This document shows positions 26,257-36,338 of a stretch of 64,000 bases of DNA, one piece after another. How positions within the stretch are numbered: the first letter of the stretch is position 1; each line of letters starts with the position of its first letter. Below the pieces are notes generated by a model. The model had not been told where the DNA came from and searched no databases. It saw only the letters and a program-made list of their open reading frames with translations. Location of the stretch: contig JAHDVK010000012.1 of assembly GCA_023384675.1 (NCBI GenBank), positions 96,927-160,926 on the forward strand. Direction: 5' to 3'. This stretch comes from Bryobacteraceae bacterium. Lineage in GTDB: Bacteria > Acidobacteriota > Terriglobia > Bryobacterales > Bryobacteraceae. The translations under genes and the position numbers were made by a program.

Positions 26257-27329
26257 TATTACTGGTTTGCCAACGACGTCAATCGAACCACGAACGCGCG
26301 GTCCGACGTTGCTGCGGCGGGCACGGCTGCCCGGATCGCGCCTCCGGGCTCCTGCCGGTGACGCCACGTGCGTCTCTCGGTCTCTCCCTCTGTTGGAGTC
26401 ACCTGGGTTGAGTGCCCAGCCCGGAGTTCCTGGATGGATCCCGAAGCAAACGGCAGCGGTTGCTGGCGCTGTCGCCATTCATTCATATGAACTTCCCTCC
26501 GGGGCCGCCATCTAATCGAGCTCCATTGAACTCGGACCGCCGTTCCGGAACGTACCCACATTCAAAGGCACGATCAAGACCAAGACCACGACGGTCATTC
26601 TCTCGAAGGACGCCCGTCTCCCCGTACGCGCGGTCACGCGTGAGGAAATATTGCGGATCCACGCGGAATTCTGGAGGAAAAAGCAACAGGAAGAAACCGT
26701 CAGGCAAGAGAGCGACATCGCCCGCGACGGCAAACTCCTGGCTCAGCACAAGCCCCGCCCGGGCCTGAGCAGCGAGCAGGATGCCCGGAATCCTTGACTT
26801 CGAAGCCCTGCGCGCCCTCATCGACCGCTAACCCGGCTCCCGCCAATGGGTGACAAAGGGTGAATCGAGAAAGGCCCTCCATTCCTCATCCGCCCCCGAG
26901 AACCGTCGAAGGTGAATAACCACGCAAAACCGATAGGCCTAGACTGCCGCGCCTGGTTCTGCCAGGGATTCCCCACTGCATCATCCAGCACGGGGACTAC
27001 TGCCATCTGGCCTACTTGGGCCGGAGTCTGCCAGCTCTGCCGCGAACACTGCTGAAGGACTTTCCCGGCCTCACAGCGTCGCCGATCCGGGCTACTGCCT
27101 GCTCGCCGTGCCGCTCCGGGCCCGCTTGGTGAAGCAGGCGCGAGTCCACGGCTCTAACGCACGTGAGGGTGGCGTCCCAACAGTCGGCTGAGCGATCCCG
27201 TTCCGGCAGTTCGGGTCTCTGCGAGCCAAGTCAGGGTTGACTCGTTCAGGATAACGACCCGGGTGATATCCCTGGGCGCGGAGGCGCGAATTGCGGTATG
27301 CTGCATGGTCGAAGCGAGGAACCGATCCG
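26257..27329. other. Gene-poor stretch of decayed sequence
   Basis: About 1.07 kb with no intact gene that I can support. All long frames have odd composition and lack ribosome sites. One fragment (26522-26797, plus strand) looks like the tail of a former gene. The stretch separates the hydrogenase operon from the next plus-strand genes. Confidence 0.5.
26522..26797 (+). pseudogene. Gene fragment without start codon
   Basis: A frame open from a TAA at about 26516 to TGA 26795-26797 reads as a plausible protein tail (FKGTIKTKTTTVILSKDARL, TREEILRIHAEFWRKKQQEE). It has no ATG, GTG or ribosome site near its beginning. Composition is hydrophilic and helix-prone at the end. The family is not recognised. 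I interpret it as the remnant of a truncated gene. Confidence 0.35.
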
Positions 27330-27812
27330 ATGTCAGAGAAGCCCACCGGCAAGCGGTACCGGATGATCAAGATGGTTGAGGCGCGGCGCCTGAACCCGAA
27401 GAGCGGCATCCCGCTGACGGAGCCGCCCACCGCCATCCCGTTCGGCGGCCTGCTGTATGAGGTGCGCGAGGAGCGCGACCTGTACAAGTTCACGTATCTC
27501 GGCAAGCCGTACCAGTGCCTGCAGTCGATCCTGCAGCCCGCCATGGAGTTGTTTGACGGAGGCTCCGGCGGCGCTGACGCGCAAGCCGAAGGCTCCTCTG
27601 TTGCCTTCGCAGCCGATCCGCTGCCGCCGCCGGTTGCGCCGGTGGCCGCGGCTGAACCAGCGCCGTTCCAGTGGGAGCAGCTTCCTACCTCTCATGGGCC
27701 GCTGCTCCGCGCGAAACTGCCCGGCGGCTGGATGGTGATGACCGGGCGCGGCACGGCGCTGGTCTTCTATCCCGATCCGCAACACAAGTGGGATGGCGCC
27801 ACGCTCGACTAA
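27330..27812 (+). CDS. Hypothetical protein
   Basis: A 160-residue protein starting MSEKPTGKRYRMIKMVEARR, with a probable small beta-barrel N-terminal half (FGGLLYEVREERDLYKFTYLG). An Ala/Pro linker (about 85-115) leads to a second beta-rich segment (LLRAKLPGGWMVMTGRG). A GAGGA-type ribosome site precedes the ATG. I do not recognise the family. Its end overlaps the next gene by 20 nt. Confidence 0.6.
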   Translation: MSEKPTGKRYRMIKMVEARRLNPKSGIPLTEPPTAIPFGGLLYEVREERDLYKFTYLGKPYQCLQSILQPAMELFDGGSGGADAQAEGSSVAFAADPLPPPVAPVAAAEPAPFQWEQLPTSHGPLLRAKLPGGWMVMTGRGTALVFYPDPQHKWDGATLD

Positions 27813-28989
27813 CCCAGATGGACCTCGCCGGCACGTGAACCCGATTCGAAGAGCCGTCCGCGGCCTGGCCGGCCGCTGGCGCGAGGGCGAGGAGCGCCGC
27901 CGCCTCGCGCCGCTCTACGACCCGGATCCTCAGAATCTCGACCCCGCCGCGCACCTGCGGGAGGCCGTCGAATGGCTCAAGCGGGCGCAGGATGCGGGTA
28001 CGGACCGCGGCGTCTCTTATGGCGTGAAATTCGGCGGGGATTTTGACGTCAGTTATCCCGAAACCACCGGCTATATTTGCCAGACTTTTGTCCAACTTTG
28101 GCGCCGGACCGGAGAGGAGGATCACCTTAATCGCGCCATCGCGATGGGCGATTGGGAGGCGGAGATCCAAATGCCCGAAGGCGCCGTGATGGGGGGCAAG
28201 TTCAACGCGAAACGCACGCCTGCCATCTTTAACACCGGCATGGTGCTGCTCGGCTGGGCCGAACTGATCCGCGCCACCGGCGAGCCGCGCTTTCGCCAGG
28301 CCGCCGAACGCGCCGGTGAGTGGATGATCGCGATGCAGGAGCCGGACGGAAACTGGATTCGCGGCCATTCCGGCTTTGCCGCGCCCGGCATCTCGGTGTA
28401 CAACGTGAAGGCGGCCTGGGGGCTGTGCGCCACGGGAAAGGCGCTTGCGCGGTCCGATTTCGTGGACGCCGCGGTGCGCAACGCCGGATACTGCCTGACG
28501 CGACAAGCCGCAAACGGCTGGTTCCAGGACTGTTGCTTGACCGATGCGCAACGCCCCCTGCTGCATACGCTCGCCTACACGATGCAGGGTTTGCTAGAGA
28601 TGGGGCGTCTGACGGGGCGGGAGGACTTTATCGCGGCGGCGCGCCGCGCGGCCGATGCGCAGGTGGGGCTGCTTGCGCCCGATGGGTTTCTGCCCGGCCG
28701 CCAGGATGAGCAATTCCGCCCCGCCGCGGACTGGTGCTGCCTGACGGGCTCGGCGCAGGTCTCCATTGTGCTGAGTGCGCTTGCCTGCCTGACCGGCGAA
28801 GCGCACTACCGCGAGGCGGCCGTGCGCCTGAACCGCTACCTGATGGCGCGGCATGACATCCGCAATCGAGACCCGCGCCTGCGCGGCGGCCTCCCCGGTT
28901 CCTGGCCCACCGATGGCGAATACGGACGCTTTATGGTTCTGAATTGGGCGGCAAAATTCTTCGTAGACGCGCTGATTTCCTTGGAATAA
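27793..28989 (+). CDS. Alpha/alpha-toroid (six-hairpin glycosidase-like) protein
   Basis: A 398-residue protein made of repeated helical hairpins. Each carries aromatic or glycine motifs typical of alpha/alpha-toroid enzymes such as glycosidases, epimerases and lyases: PETTGYICQTFVQLWRRTGE, ERAGEWMIAMQEPDGNW, AADWCCLTGSAQVS. No signal peptide is seen. The substrate and reaction are unknown. The first ATG overlaps the previous gene; a GTG at 27835 is an alternative start. Confidence 0.6.
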   Translation: MAPRSTNPDGPRRHVNPIRRAVRGLAGRWREGEERRRLAPLYDPDPQNLDPAAHLREAVEWLKRAQDAGTDRGVSYGVKFGGDFDVSYPETTGYICQTFVQLWRRTGEEDHLNRAIAMGDWEAEIQMPEGAVMGGKFNAKRTPAIFNTGMVLLGWAELIRATGEPRFRQAAERAGEWMIAMQEPDGNWIRGHSGFAAPGISVYNVKAAWGLCATGKALARSDFVDAAVRNAGYCLTRQAANGWFQDCCLTDAQRPLLHTLAYTMQGLLEMGRLTGREDFIAAARRAADAQVGLLAPDGFLPGRQDEQFRPAADWCCLTGSAQVSIVLSALACLTGEAHYREAAVRLNRYLMARHDIRNRDPRLRGGLPGSWPTDGEYGRFMVLNWAAKFFVDALISLE

Positions 28990-29180
28990 TCAGGAAACGG
29001 TAGGTCAATTAAAACCGTAAATGTCAGCGCGTATACAGCACTTTTTGGCCAATAAAGCTGAATGTAGCTGGCGCCCGCCGCGTAGGGTTTACTCATCTCT
29101 ATTGAGGCAAGCACCGCCGGCGCGACAAAGACCATGCCGAAGACCATCCCGGCCAGTTGCAGCCGTTCGCTCCAGTTCAT
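28836..29180 (-). CDS. Possible small membrane protein
   Basis: A 114-residue frame whose first about 60 residues look like a real small membrane protein: LAGMVFGMVFVAPAVLASIE, then SAVYALTFTVLIDLPF. The remainder runs antisense into the end of the toroid gene, so the true gene may be shorter or decayed. It lies 12 nt upstream of the GDPD stop on the same strand. Weak case. Confidence 0.3.
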   Translation of the reverse strand: MNWSERLQLAGMVFGMVFVAPAVLASIEMSKPYAAGASYIQLYWPKSAVYALTFTVLIDLPFPDYSKEISASTKNFAAQFRTIKRPYSPSVGQEPGRPPRRRGSRLRMSCRAIR

Positions 29181-29192
29181 GGATTAACCTTA

Positions 29193-29996
29193 TCATGGGC
29201 GCAGCGGATTCAACTGGAATTCGGGCTTGAGCCGTTCCAACTCGATGGCGCGGAGGAGCGCGGGGCGATCTCCCAGGATTCCGTTGACGCCGGCATCGAT
29301 GAGGGCTTCGACCTTCGGGCGCGGCGCATCGCCGGTGGTGACCCAGACGGGCCGACCCAGGCGATGGACCCGGGCGATCAAGCCTGGATCCTTATCGGTC
29401 CAATCGGGCCAGAGGCGGATAATCCCGGCTCCGGCCTCCACGAAGGCATCGATTTCGCCGGGAGAGCGAATGAAGCCGAGAGTCCTGACATTTGGGTTCA
29501 GTCCCTGGAATTCCCGTAGATCGCCCAGGGATCTGGCACCCACGATCACATCGAGAATCATGCCCGCTTGTTCGGTCATCCGCACAACGCGACGCTTATC
29601 CAAACCAGGGCCTTCCTTGATGTCCAACAACAGCTTTACGCCGGAATCCCTGGCAAAGGCCAGCACTTCCGCGTAAGACGGAATGGATTCACCAGCACCC
29701 GCGTCGAGCTTGCGGATCTCGGCGAAGGTAAGATCGCTGAGCCTGCCCTTGCCGTTGGTGGTGCGGTCGAGTGTCTCATCGTGAAGAATGACGATGGCGC
29801 CGTCGGAGGTCGCGCGAAGATCAATTTCGATCAAACGCATACCATGCCGCGCCGCTTCGCGGAAGGCGGCAAGCGTGTTTTCGGGGACGCCTTCCACGAT
29901 GCCCCCGCGATGGGCGGCGAACACGACCTGCCAATCACGGGATTGACCATGAAGAATGAACGCGGCGAGCCAGAATGTCACTGCGATGCGAAGCAT
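29193..29996 (-). CDS. Secreted glycerophosphodiester phosphodiesterase
   Basis: A 267-residue GDPD-family TIM barrel with a signal peptide (MLRIAVTFWLAAFILHGQS). The catalytic signature is HRGG (residues about 29-32), then ENTLAAF, EIDLRATSDG and LHDETLDRTTNG with the second catalytic His. It hydrolyses glycerophosphodiesters to glycerol 3-phosphate and alcohol, probably in the periplasm. Length is normal. Confidence 0.88.
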   Translation of the reverse strand: MLRIAVTFWLAAFILHGQSRDWQVVFAAHRGGIVEGVPENTLAAFREAARHGMRLIEIDLRATSDGAIVILHDETLDRTTNGKGRLSDLTFAEIRKLDAGAGESIPSYAEVLAFARDSGVKLLLDIKEGPGLDKRRVVRMTEQAGMILDVIVGARSLGDLREFQGLNPNVRTLGFIRSPGEIDAFVEAGAGIIRLWPDWTDKDPGLIARVHRLGRPVWVTTGDAPRPKVEALIDAGVNGILGDRPALLRAIELERLKPEFQLNPLRP

Positions 29997-30005
29997 CGTG
30001 CAAGG

Positions 30006-30365
30006 TTAACCGGCGGCCTCGGGCAGGTCCAGACGGCGCAGGTGCTCGAAGGAGTAAATGCCGTGGTTGTGGCCGTCGCTCCAGTGAATGCGGATCGCGT
30101 AGGCGCCCACCTGCTCAACGCTGACGATTCTGGGTTTCGGCGTGAACATCTGGAAGGGATTGGCCGGATTGGGTTCGGAAGGATTGCTGAAGTTGGTGCG
30201 CTGAGGCGGCGTTCCATGCGAACCCGTGCAGGAGGCGCACGGGCAATGATCCCGGAGCAATTCGTTTGACAGACGGCTGGTGTGGCCGTCAGCCCAATCG
30301 ATCGTGATTCCCTTGGACTTGGAGACGGCGAGGTGCAGGGGATCGGAGGAAACGGAGGCGGACAT
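30006..30365 (-). CDS. DUF971 (GBBH-like N-terminal) domain protein
   Basis: A 119-residue protein with the DUF971 pattern ITIDWADGHTSRLSNELLRD, then CPCASC, and later YAIRIHWSDGHNHGIYSFEHLR. The four-Cys-type motif may bind a metal, as in gamma-butyrobetaine hydroxylase N-domains. Stand-alone members are linked by context to Fe-S or redox proteins. The ATG is preferred over a TTG 24 nt upstream. It follows relA by 20 nt on the same strand. Confidence 0.8.
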   Translation of the reverse strand: MSASVSSDPLHLAVSKSKGITIDWADGHTSRLSNELLRDHCPCASCTGSHGTPPQRTNFSNPSEPNPANPFQMFTPKPRIVSVEQVGAYAIRIHWSDGHNHGIYSFEHLRRLDLPEAAG

Positions 30366-30385
30366 GGCGGATTCTCGCTTTCGGA

Positions 30386-32611
30386 TCAATGAACTCGCTC
30401 GATATCACGAACGCCCGGCAGGCGGCGCATCGCCGACACCGTTCGTTCAAGCTGCTTTTTATCCCGAACTTCAATCGTCATCTCGACGACGGCGGCATCC
30501 ACGCGCGTCTCGTCATCGTGGGCCTCCACGCTGCGGATGTTGATGCCGTCGTCGGACAGGATCTGGGTCAGTTGATAGAGCATGCCGGTCCGGTGGTCGG
30601 TATGCACCACCAGACGCACCGGAAAGGCCTTGTAGCCGCTGCGTGCCCATTCAACGTCGATGCGGCGTTCGGCCTCGTACATGAGATTCGTGACGTTGGC
30701 GCACGTACGGGAATGCACCGCGACACCCTTGCCGCGGGTGATATAGCCGACGATGGGCTCGCCGCGAATGGGATTGCAGCACTTGGCGAGGTAAGTAAGC
30801 AGGTCATCGAAGCCTTTGACCTGCACGACGTAGTCCTTTAAGGCCTCGCGTTCCTGGGGCGACTGCGCGGGCGGCGCGGCAGGCGCGGAAGGTTCCGGCT
30901 CTTTGGATTCCGGGGCCAGCTTCGCGAGCACCTGTCGTGGCGAGACCTTGCCCCAACCGAGCGCGGCATGCAGATCTTCAGTCTTCCCGTAGCCGTAGTC
31001 GCTGGCGGCCGCCTCCATCTGGGCGCGGGTGACGCGGCTGAGCGCGACACCCAGCCGGCGGGCTTCCCGTTCCAGCAATTTCTGACCGAGTTCGATGGAC
31101 TTCTCGCGTTCGTTGGCATTGATGACGTGGCGGATCTTATTCCTGGCACGTGCGGTTTTGACGAAGGCAAGCCAGTCGCGGCTGGGCGAGGCGTTGTTGC
31201 TCGTCAAGATCTCAACGATGTCCCCATTGCGCAGCGAGTGCCTGAGAGGCGTCATGCGTCCATTGACCTTCGCGCCGGTGCAGGTGTGGCCGACATCGGT
31301 ATGGATCGCATAGGCGAAGTCGATCGGCGTGGCATCGCGGGGTAGAACCACCACCTTCCCCTTCGGCGTAAAGCAATAAACCTCTTCCGGATACAGGTCC
31401 ACCTTCAGGTTGGACATGAAGTCGCCAGGGTCGCGCATTTCGCGCTGCCACTCGACGAGTTGGCGGAGCCAGGCGACGCGCTGGTCGTCTTCGGCCCGTC
31501 CCCGGCGGTCTTCCTTGTACTTCCAGTGCGCGGCGATGCCTTCCTCGGCGATCCGGTGCATCTCCTCGGTCCGGATCTGAACCTCGAATGAGATGCCCCG
31601 CGGCCCCATAACGGATGTATGGAGAGACTGGTAGAGGTTGGGCCGCGGAATCGCGATGAAGTCCTTGATCCGGCCGGGAATGGGCTTCCACTCGTTGTGG
31701 ATGACACCGAGCGCGGCGTAGCAGTTGCGGACTGAGTCGGTGATGATCCGAAGGCCGAGTAAGTCGTAGACCTGCTCGATCTCGATCCGCTGCTTCTTGA
31801 GCTTCTGATAGACGGACCAGGGGCGCTTGACACGTCCCACCACGCGGGCGGGGATCATTTCATGCGAGAGTTTCCGCTCCACCGTGCGGCGAATGGATTC
31901 GAGGAACTCCTCGTTGGCGGCGCGGCGCGACTCGATGGAGGTGGTGACGGATTCGAAGGCCTCAGGTTCGAGGAACTGGAAAGCGAGGTCTTCCAGTTCG
32001 ACGCGCAATCTGCCCATGCCGAGGCGGTGGGCGATGGGGCAGTAAAGTTCAAGGGTTTCCGAGGCGATGCGCTCCTGGCGTTCGCGAGACAGCGAAGAGA
32101 GCGTGCGCAGGTTGTGGAGCCGGTCAGCGAGTTTGACGAGAATTACGCGGATGTCCTCGACCATGGCGAGCAGCATCTTGCGGACGCTTTCCGCCTGACG
32201 GATCTCACGGCTGGAATGGGCGATCTTGCTGAGTTTGGTGACGCCGTTGACGCAGCGGGCGACATCTTCTCCGAAGAGTTTGCGGATGTCGTCGAGGGTG
32301 GCGTCCGAATCCTCGAGGACATCGTGGAGCAGCGCGGTGCACAGGCAGGTGATGTCCATGCGGCGCTCGGCGAGGATCCGGGCAACGGCCACGGGATGCA
32401 TCATGTACGGCTCGCCGGAAAGCCTCGTCTGGTGGGAGTGGCATTCGCGGGCGAACTCGAAGGCTTGGCGGAGGGGGGCGAGGTCCTCGGCGGGGCGGAC
32501 AGCCAGGATTTCCTGGCAGAGTTCTTGGAAGGCGGTTTCGAGCGGGTCTGGGCCGTCCGGGGGAGGAGCCGACGGTTGCGGGCCGGAGTTTGCGGAGGCC
32601 TGAGATTCCAT
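30386..32611 (-). CDS. rel: Bifunctional (p)ppGpp synthetase/hydrolase
   Basis: A 741-residue Rel protein controlling the stringent response. The HD hydrolase domain has HPVAVARIL, LLHDVLEDSDAT and VKLADRLHNLRTL, all intact. The synthetase domain contains YDLLGLRIIT and PRPNLYQSLHTSVMG. The TGS domain (YCFTPKGKVVVLPRDATPID) and a C-terminal ACT domain follow. Full length suggests both activities and ribosome binding. A terminator lies just upstream, so it probably has its own promoter. Confidence 0.95.
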   Translation of the reverse strand: MESQASANSGPQPSAPPPDGPDPLETAFQELCQEILAVRPAEDLAPLRQAFEFARECHSHQTRLSGEPYMMHPVAVARILAERRMDITCLCTALLHDVLEDSDATLDDIRKLFGEDVARCVNGVTKLSKIAHSSREIRQAESVRKMLLAMVEDIRVILVKLADRLHNLRTLSSLSRERQERIASETLELYCPIAHRLGMGRLRVELEDLAFQFLEPEAFESVTTSIESRRAANEEFLESIRRTVERKLSHEMIPARVVGRVKRPWSVYQKLKKQRIEIEQVYDLLGLRIITDSVRNCYAALGVIHNEWKPIPGRIKDFIAIPRPNLYQSLHTSVMGPRGISFEVQIRTEEMHRIAEEGIAAHWKYKEDRRGRAEDDQRVAWLRQLVEWQREMRDPGDFMSNLKVDLYPEEVYCFTPKGKVVVLPRDATPIDFAYAIHTDVGHTCTGAKVNGRMTPLRHSLRNGDIVEILTSNNASPSRDWLAFVKTARARNKIRHVINANEREKSIELGQKLLEREARRLGVALSRVTRAQMEAAASDYGYGKTEDLHAALGWGKVSPRQVLAKLAPESKEPEPSAPAAPPAQSPQEREALKDYVVQVKGFDDLLTYLAKCCNPIRGEPIVGYITRGKGVAVHSRTCANVTNLMYEAERRIDVEWARSGYKAFPVRLVVHTDHRTGMLYQLTQILSDDGINIRSVEAHDDETRVDAAVVEMTIEVRDKKQLERTVSAMRRLPGVRDIERVH

Positions 32612-32625
32612 TGGAACGGAGAGAG

Positions 32626-32654
32626 AAAAAGCGGGAGGCCAATGGCCTTCCCGC
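32626..32654 (-). terminator. Rho-independent terminator between TPR gene and rel
   Basis: Read on the minus strand, GCGGGAAGGCC pairs with GGCCTCCCGC across a 3-nt loop (one bulge) and is followed by TTTTT. It ends the ExbD/TPR transcript ahead of rel. Confidence 0.75.
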
Positions 32655-32681
32655 TTCCAGTTTAGCGCAGTGCCAGGGCGG

Positions 32682-33524
32682 CTACTCCAAGGAGATACCG
32701 CTGGCGCCTGGCTGCCGTTCCGCCTTTATCTTGCGGGTTTCGAGGGCCTTCTGCATCCAATTGTCGGCTGAATCGATGTCCGCGTCGTGAGCTGCCTGGG
32801 TGTCCGCGAGGTCGGCGCGCTCGCGGATGAGGAGGTTCATGTACGCCATGGCGTCGTCGTACTCGTTGTCGAGTTCGAGGGCTTTTTCAAGGTTTTTGAC
32901 CCCCTCGTTGATCATACCCAGATACCGGTCGCTAAGATCCTCGCGGACCTTACGGTCCCTCAGGGGGCCGGGGGCTTCCGGCTTCATGCCGGCCTTGGTG
33001 CGGGCTTCCATCCAGACGGGATACCAGCGCGCCCATGCGATCACGCCAAGGCTATACCAGGCCTCCTTGCGGGTCGGTTCCACTTCGGTGAGCCGCTTGT
33101 ACCACTTTTCGGCTTCACCGAGACGCTCGATTTTGTCCTCCAGCTTTGGCGTGCCCTGGGCCTGGAGATAGAAGAGCGAGGCGATCGATTCGACGGCGGT
33201 CGAGTTCGTTGGATCGTCCTTCAGCACCAGTTCGAAGTTATCGAGGGCATTCTTGGCGAAGGCGAGGTTTTCGGGGGACTCGGCGCCGGGGATGTATTGA
33301 CTCATGTAGGCGGTGGCCAAGTAGAGGCGCGCCGTGGGGTATTCAGGATCGAGTTCGATCGCGGTCTTGAAAAATTCGACCGCGTCAGCGTACTTGGCCC
33401 CTTTGAAAGCCTGAACGCCCTTGTTCAGGTTGTCGCGGGCTTCGAGTTTGCGGCAGCCGGCGGAGAAGGCGGAGAGAGTGAGGGCGGCGATGGCCGCAAG
33501 CAGGACGGTTTTTTTGCGCATCAT
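32682..33524 (-). CDS. TPR lipoprotein
   Basis: A 280-residue protein with a lipoprotein signal ending in LSAFSAGC. TPR helices follow, for example GVQAFKGAKYADAVEFFKTA, LDNFELVLKDDPTN, LGEAEKWYKRLTEVEP and VKNLEKALELDNEYDDAM. It probably scaffolds a periplasmic or envelope complex. It is the last gene of the TonB/ExbB/ExbD run, 21 nt after the second exbD, so it probably works with that energised system. Confidence 0.8.
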   Translation of the reverse strand: MMRKKTVLLAAIAALTLSAFSAGCRKLEARDNLNKGVQAFKGAKYADAVEFFKTAIELDPEYPTARLYLATAYMSQYIPGAESPENLAFAKNALDNFELVLKDDPTNSTAVESIASLFYLQAQGTPKLEDKIERLGEAEKWYKRLTEVEPTRKEAWYSLGVIAWARWYPVWMEARTKAGMKPEAPGPLRDRKVREDLSDRYLGMINEGVKNLEKALELDNEYDDAMAYMNLLIRERADLADTQAAHDADIDSADNWMQKALETRKIKAERQPGASGISLE

Positions 33525-33545
33525 GTCCGAAAGTCCTTTGTTGAA

Positions 33546-33971
33546 CTACTCGCCGGCTTCCATTTTGGCGGTCATCAAACCGACCTTATCCATTTGCGCG
33601 CCCTTGGCGATGTCAATCGCCCTGGCGACGTGCTGGAATTCAAGGTCGGGATCGCCCTTGACGAAGCAGACACGCTCGGCGCGGGTTTTGAACACATCGA
33701 GCAGCCGTTCGCCTAGGCGTTCGGCGCTGACGGGTTCGGTGTTGAGCGCCATGGTCGCGTCCTTGTTAATGATGATGACGACGGTACGGTCATCCGCCGT
33801 TGTCTGCTGGGCATCGGGCGGGGGGGGCTGCGGGATCAGCGCTTCGAGGCCACGCGGAGTCAACGGGGTAATCACCATGAAAATGATCAACAGCACGAGC
33901 AGTACGTCGATCAGCGGAATCATGTTCATGTCGCAAACCGCGCCGCCCGAATCTCCAACTTTCATTCCCAT
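33546..33971 (-). CDS. exbD: ExbD/TolR-family protein (second copy)
   Basis: A 141-residue protein with one TM segment near the N-terminus (DMNMIPLIDVLLVLLIIFMVITP). It contains the conserved membrane Asp (D in LIDV) needed for proton flow. A periplasmic ExbD/TolR domain follows. It is distinct from the upstream copy at 34055, so two paralogues probably share one ExbB. Confidence 0.87.
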   Translation of the reverse strand: MGMKVGDSGGAVCDMNMIPLIDVLLVLLIIFMVITPLTPRGLEALIPQPPPPDAQQTTADDRTVVIIINKDATMALNTEPVSAERLGERLLDVFKTRAERVCFVKGDPDLEFQHVARAIDIAKGAQMDKVGLMTAKMEAGE

Positions 33972-34054
33972 AGGAAAGCTCCTTCAGGCCGCTGGCTGCA
34001 TTACGCGCTTGGCGTAGAGCGCCGGGCGCGGCCTCGTCTTAAGTTCAAATCTCG

Positions 34055-34525
<471 letters not shown>

Positions 34526-34662
34526 AAACAATCTCCTGAGCGAAGTCTCTTGCGAGCCGGACTTCCCTCGGCGGCCCGGAACCGCCGCGATGGACGGTCC
34601 CGGGATCGCCGGAGGGCGAATTCAACTCGCGTGGGCCGCTGCCAAACTCCGGACCAAGCCGC

Positions 34663-35394
34663 TTACTTGGCGGCGGCGCGGGACTGGGACTTCTTCAGGA
34701 AGTAGTCCACGAGTTCCGAGCTGGAGTTGCTCATCTCGACGTCAAAGGCCTTGATGCGGGTGATGAAGTAGTTGTACATCCACACCGCGGGGATGGCCAC
34801 GAACAGACCGATGGCGGTCGCCACGAGCGCTTCCGAAATACCGCCGGCCACGGCGCCGAGACCGGTGGACTTTTCCGTCGAGATGCCCTGGAACGCGTTG
34901 ATGATGCCGACCACCGTACCGAACAGGCCGACGAAGGGAGCAGTGGAGCCGATGGTCGCCAAACCGCCGACGCCGCGTTCGAGTTCGGAATGCACAATGG
35001 CGGAAGCGCGCTCAAGCGCACGCCCGGACGCTTCCACATGTTCACCCGGAATTTCGTTGCTCACTTCATGAGCGCGGAACTCCTGCAAACCGGCCACAAC
35101 CACCTTGGCGAGGTGGCTCTTCTTGTAACGGTCGGCGATCTTGATGGCCTCGTCGAGCTTGCCTTCGCGCAGAGCGCCCGCCACGGCGGGAGCAAACAGG
35201 CGCGACTGCTTCCGCGCGGCGTTGAACACGATCAGACGGTCGATCATCACACCGATCGACCAGGCGGACATGATGAACAAGATGATGACGACGGCCTTGG
35301 CGAGCCATCCCATCTGGTCCCACATGCCCCGGAGGTCAAACGAAATGGTCTCCTGAAGGAACAGGAACGCCCAGAGTTGAAGCTGAACAAACAT
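34663..35394 (-). CDS. exbB: MotA/TolQ/ExbB proton-channel protein
   Basis: A 243-residue inner-membrane protein. TM1 lies near residues 33-51, followed by a cytoplasmic loop. The conserved TolQ/ExbB pair of helices (LATIGSTAPFVGLFGTVVGIINAF and GISEALVATAIGLFVAIPAV) forms the channel. With the two ExbD proteins it energises the TonB-like protein encoded just upstream. Confidence 0.92.
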   Translation of the reverse strand: MFVQLQLWAFLFLQETISFDLRGMWDQMGWLAKAVVIILFIMSAWSIGVMIDRLIVFNAARKQSRLFAPAVAGALREGKLDEAIKIADRYKKSHLAKVVVAGLQEFRAHEVSNEIPGEHVEASGRALERASAIVHSELERGVGGLATIGSTAPFVGLFGTVVGIINAFQGISTEKSTGLGAVAGGISEALVATAIGLFVAIPAVWMYNYFITRIKAFDVEMSNSSSELVDYFLKKSQSRAAAK

Positions 35395-35457
35395 GTTGTC
35401 TTAAGTCTCCTGCGAGTTGAATTTGCTAATCCGGTACAAACTTACAAACCAAAGTGC

Positions 35458-36222
35458 TTACTGGCTCAACGTGAAGTTCACGTCGATCTGCGTCACCACT
35501 TCCACGGGCTCGCCGTTGAGCAGCGTGGGGTGGTAGCGCCACTGTTTCACCGCATCGGTGGCCGACTGCACCAGCAGCGGGTGACCGCTGATCATAGTCA
35601 GGTTGAGGATCGAGCCATCCCGGCCAATGATGGCGGTAAAGCGAACTGTGCCCTGAATGCGAGCCTGCTTGGCCAGCGGAGGATACTGAGGGCGAGGCTG
35701 GTTGATCAGACGCGCCTTCTGCACGTTGCCGCCGACGTTAATGCGTTTCGGCGCCGCGGGCTTTTCTACCTTGACGGGGGGGGGAGGCGGAGGCGGAGCG
35801 GCCGAAGCCACGCCACCAATGATGCCGCCGATCACGCCACCAGGCGTTCCGCCCGGCACGCCGCCCGGCACGCCGCCGACCACGCCAACCGAAGTCGCGA
35901 CGGGAAGCTCATCCTCCTTGATCATGGCGATCTCCTTCGGAACCTGCTTCGGAGCCATGAGCTTGGAGCCGTCGAACTGCCGGGGAATCACTTTCTGCAC
36001 TTTCACAACCTGAGCGGCAGGCGGCGGCGGGGGAGGAGGAGGAGGAGGGGGCGGGGGCGCAACCAGCATGGTGCTGAGCGCCGTCTTGGGAAGCAGTTCC
36101 GGGTTGAGCAGCGGGATGATAATCGCCACGATGATAAACACGATCTGCATTGCGAACGAAAGCATCACCGTCCAACTCTTGTTGGTTTTCGCTGAGCCTT
36201 CCACGAACGATTGTTCGAACAT
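35458..36222 (-). CDS. tonB: TonB-family energy transducer
   Basis: A 254-residue protein with one N-terminal TM (about residues 19-41). A 13-proline run, a Gly-Val-Pro-rich repeat (GGVPGGVPGGTPGGVIGG) and a second proline run form the periplasm-spanning linker. The C-terminal TonB fold contains QPRPQYPPLAKQARIQGTVR and AVKQWRYHPTLLNGEPVEV. It couples the ExbB-ExbD channel to outer-membrane receptors. Confidence 0.9.
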   Translation of the reverse strand: MFEQSFVEGSAKTNKSWTVMLSFAMQIVFIIVAIIIPLLNPELLPKTALSTMLVAPPPPPPPPPPPPPAAQVVKVQKVIPRQFDGSKLMAPKQVPKEIAMIKEDELPVATSVGVVGGVPGGVPGGTPGGVIGGIIGGVASAAPPPPPPPVKVEKPAAPKRINVGGNVQKARLINQPRPQYPPLAKQARIQGTVRFTAIIGRDGSILNLTMISGHPLLVQSATDAVKQWRYHPTLLNGEPVEVVTQIDVNFTLSQ

Positions 36223-36338
36223 GGGCTACCTTCTCCTTCGATCCAGGCCCCTGGACAGGCCAAGGGCGGTTCTCTGCAACTTTGGACACCGGATTGGCGG
36301 TGAAGTTCCCGCGAATCCCCTCATTTGGTGTCTTTTTC

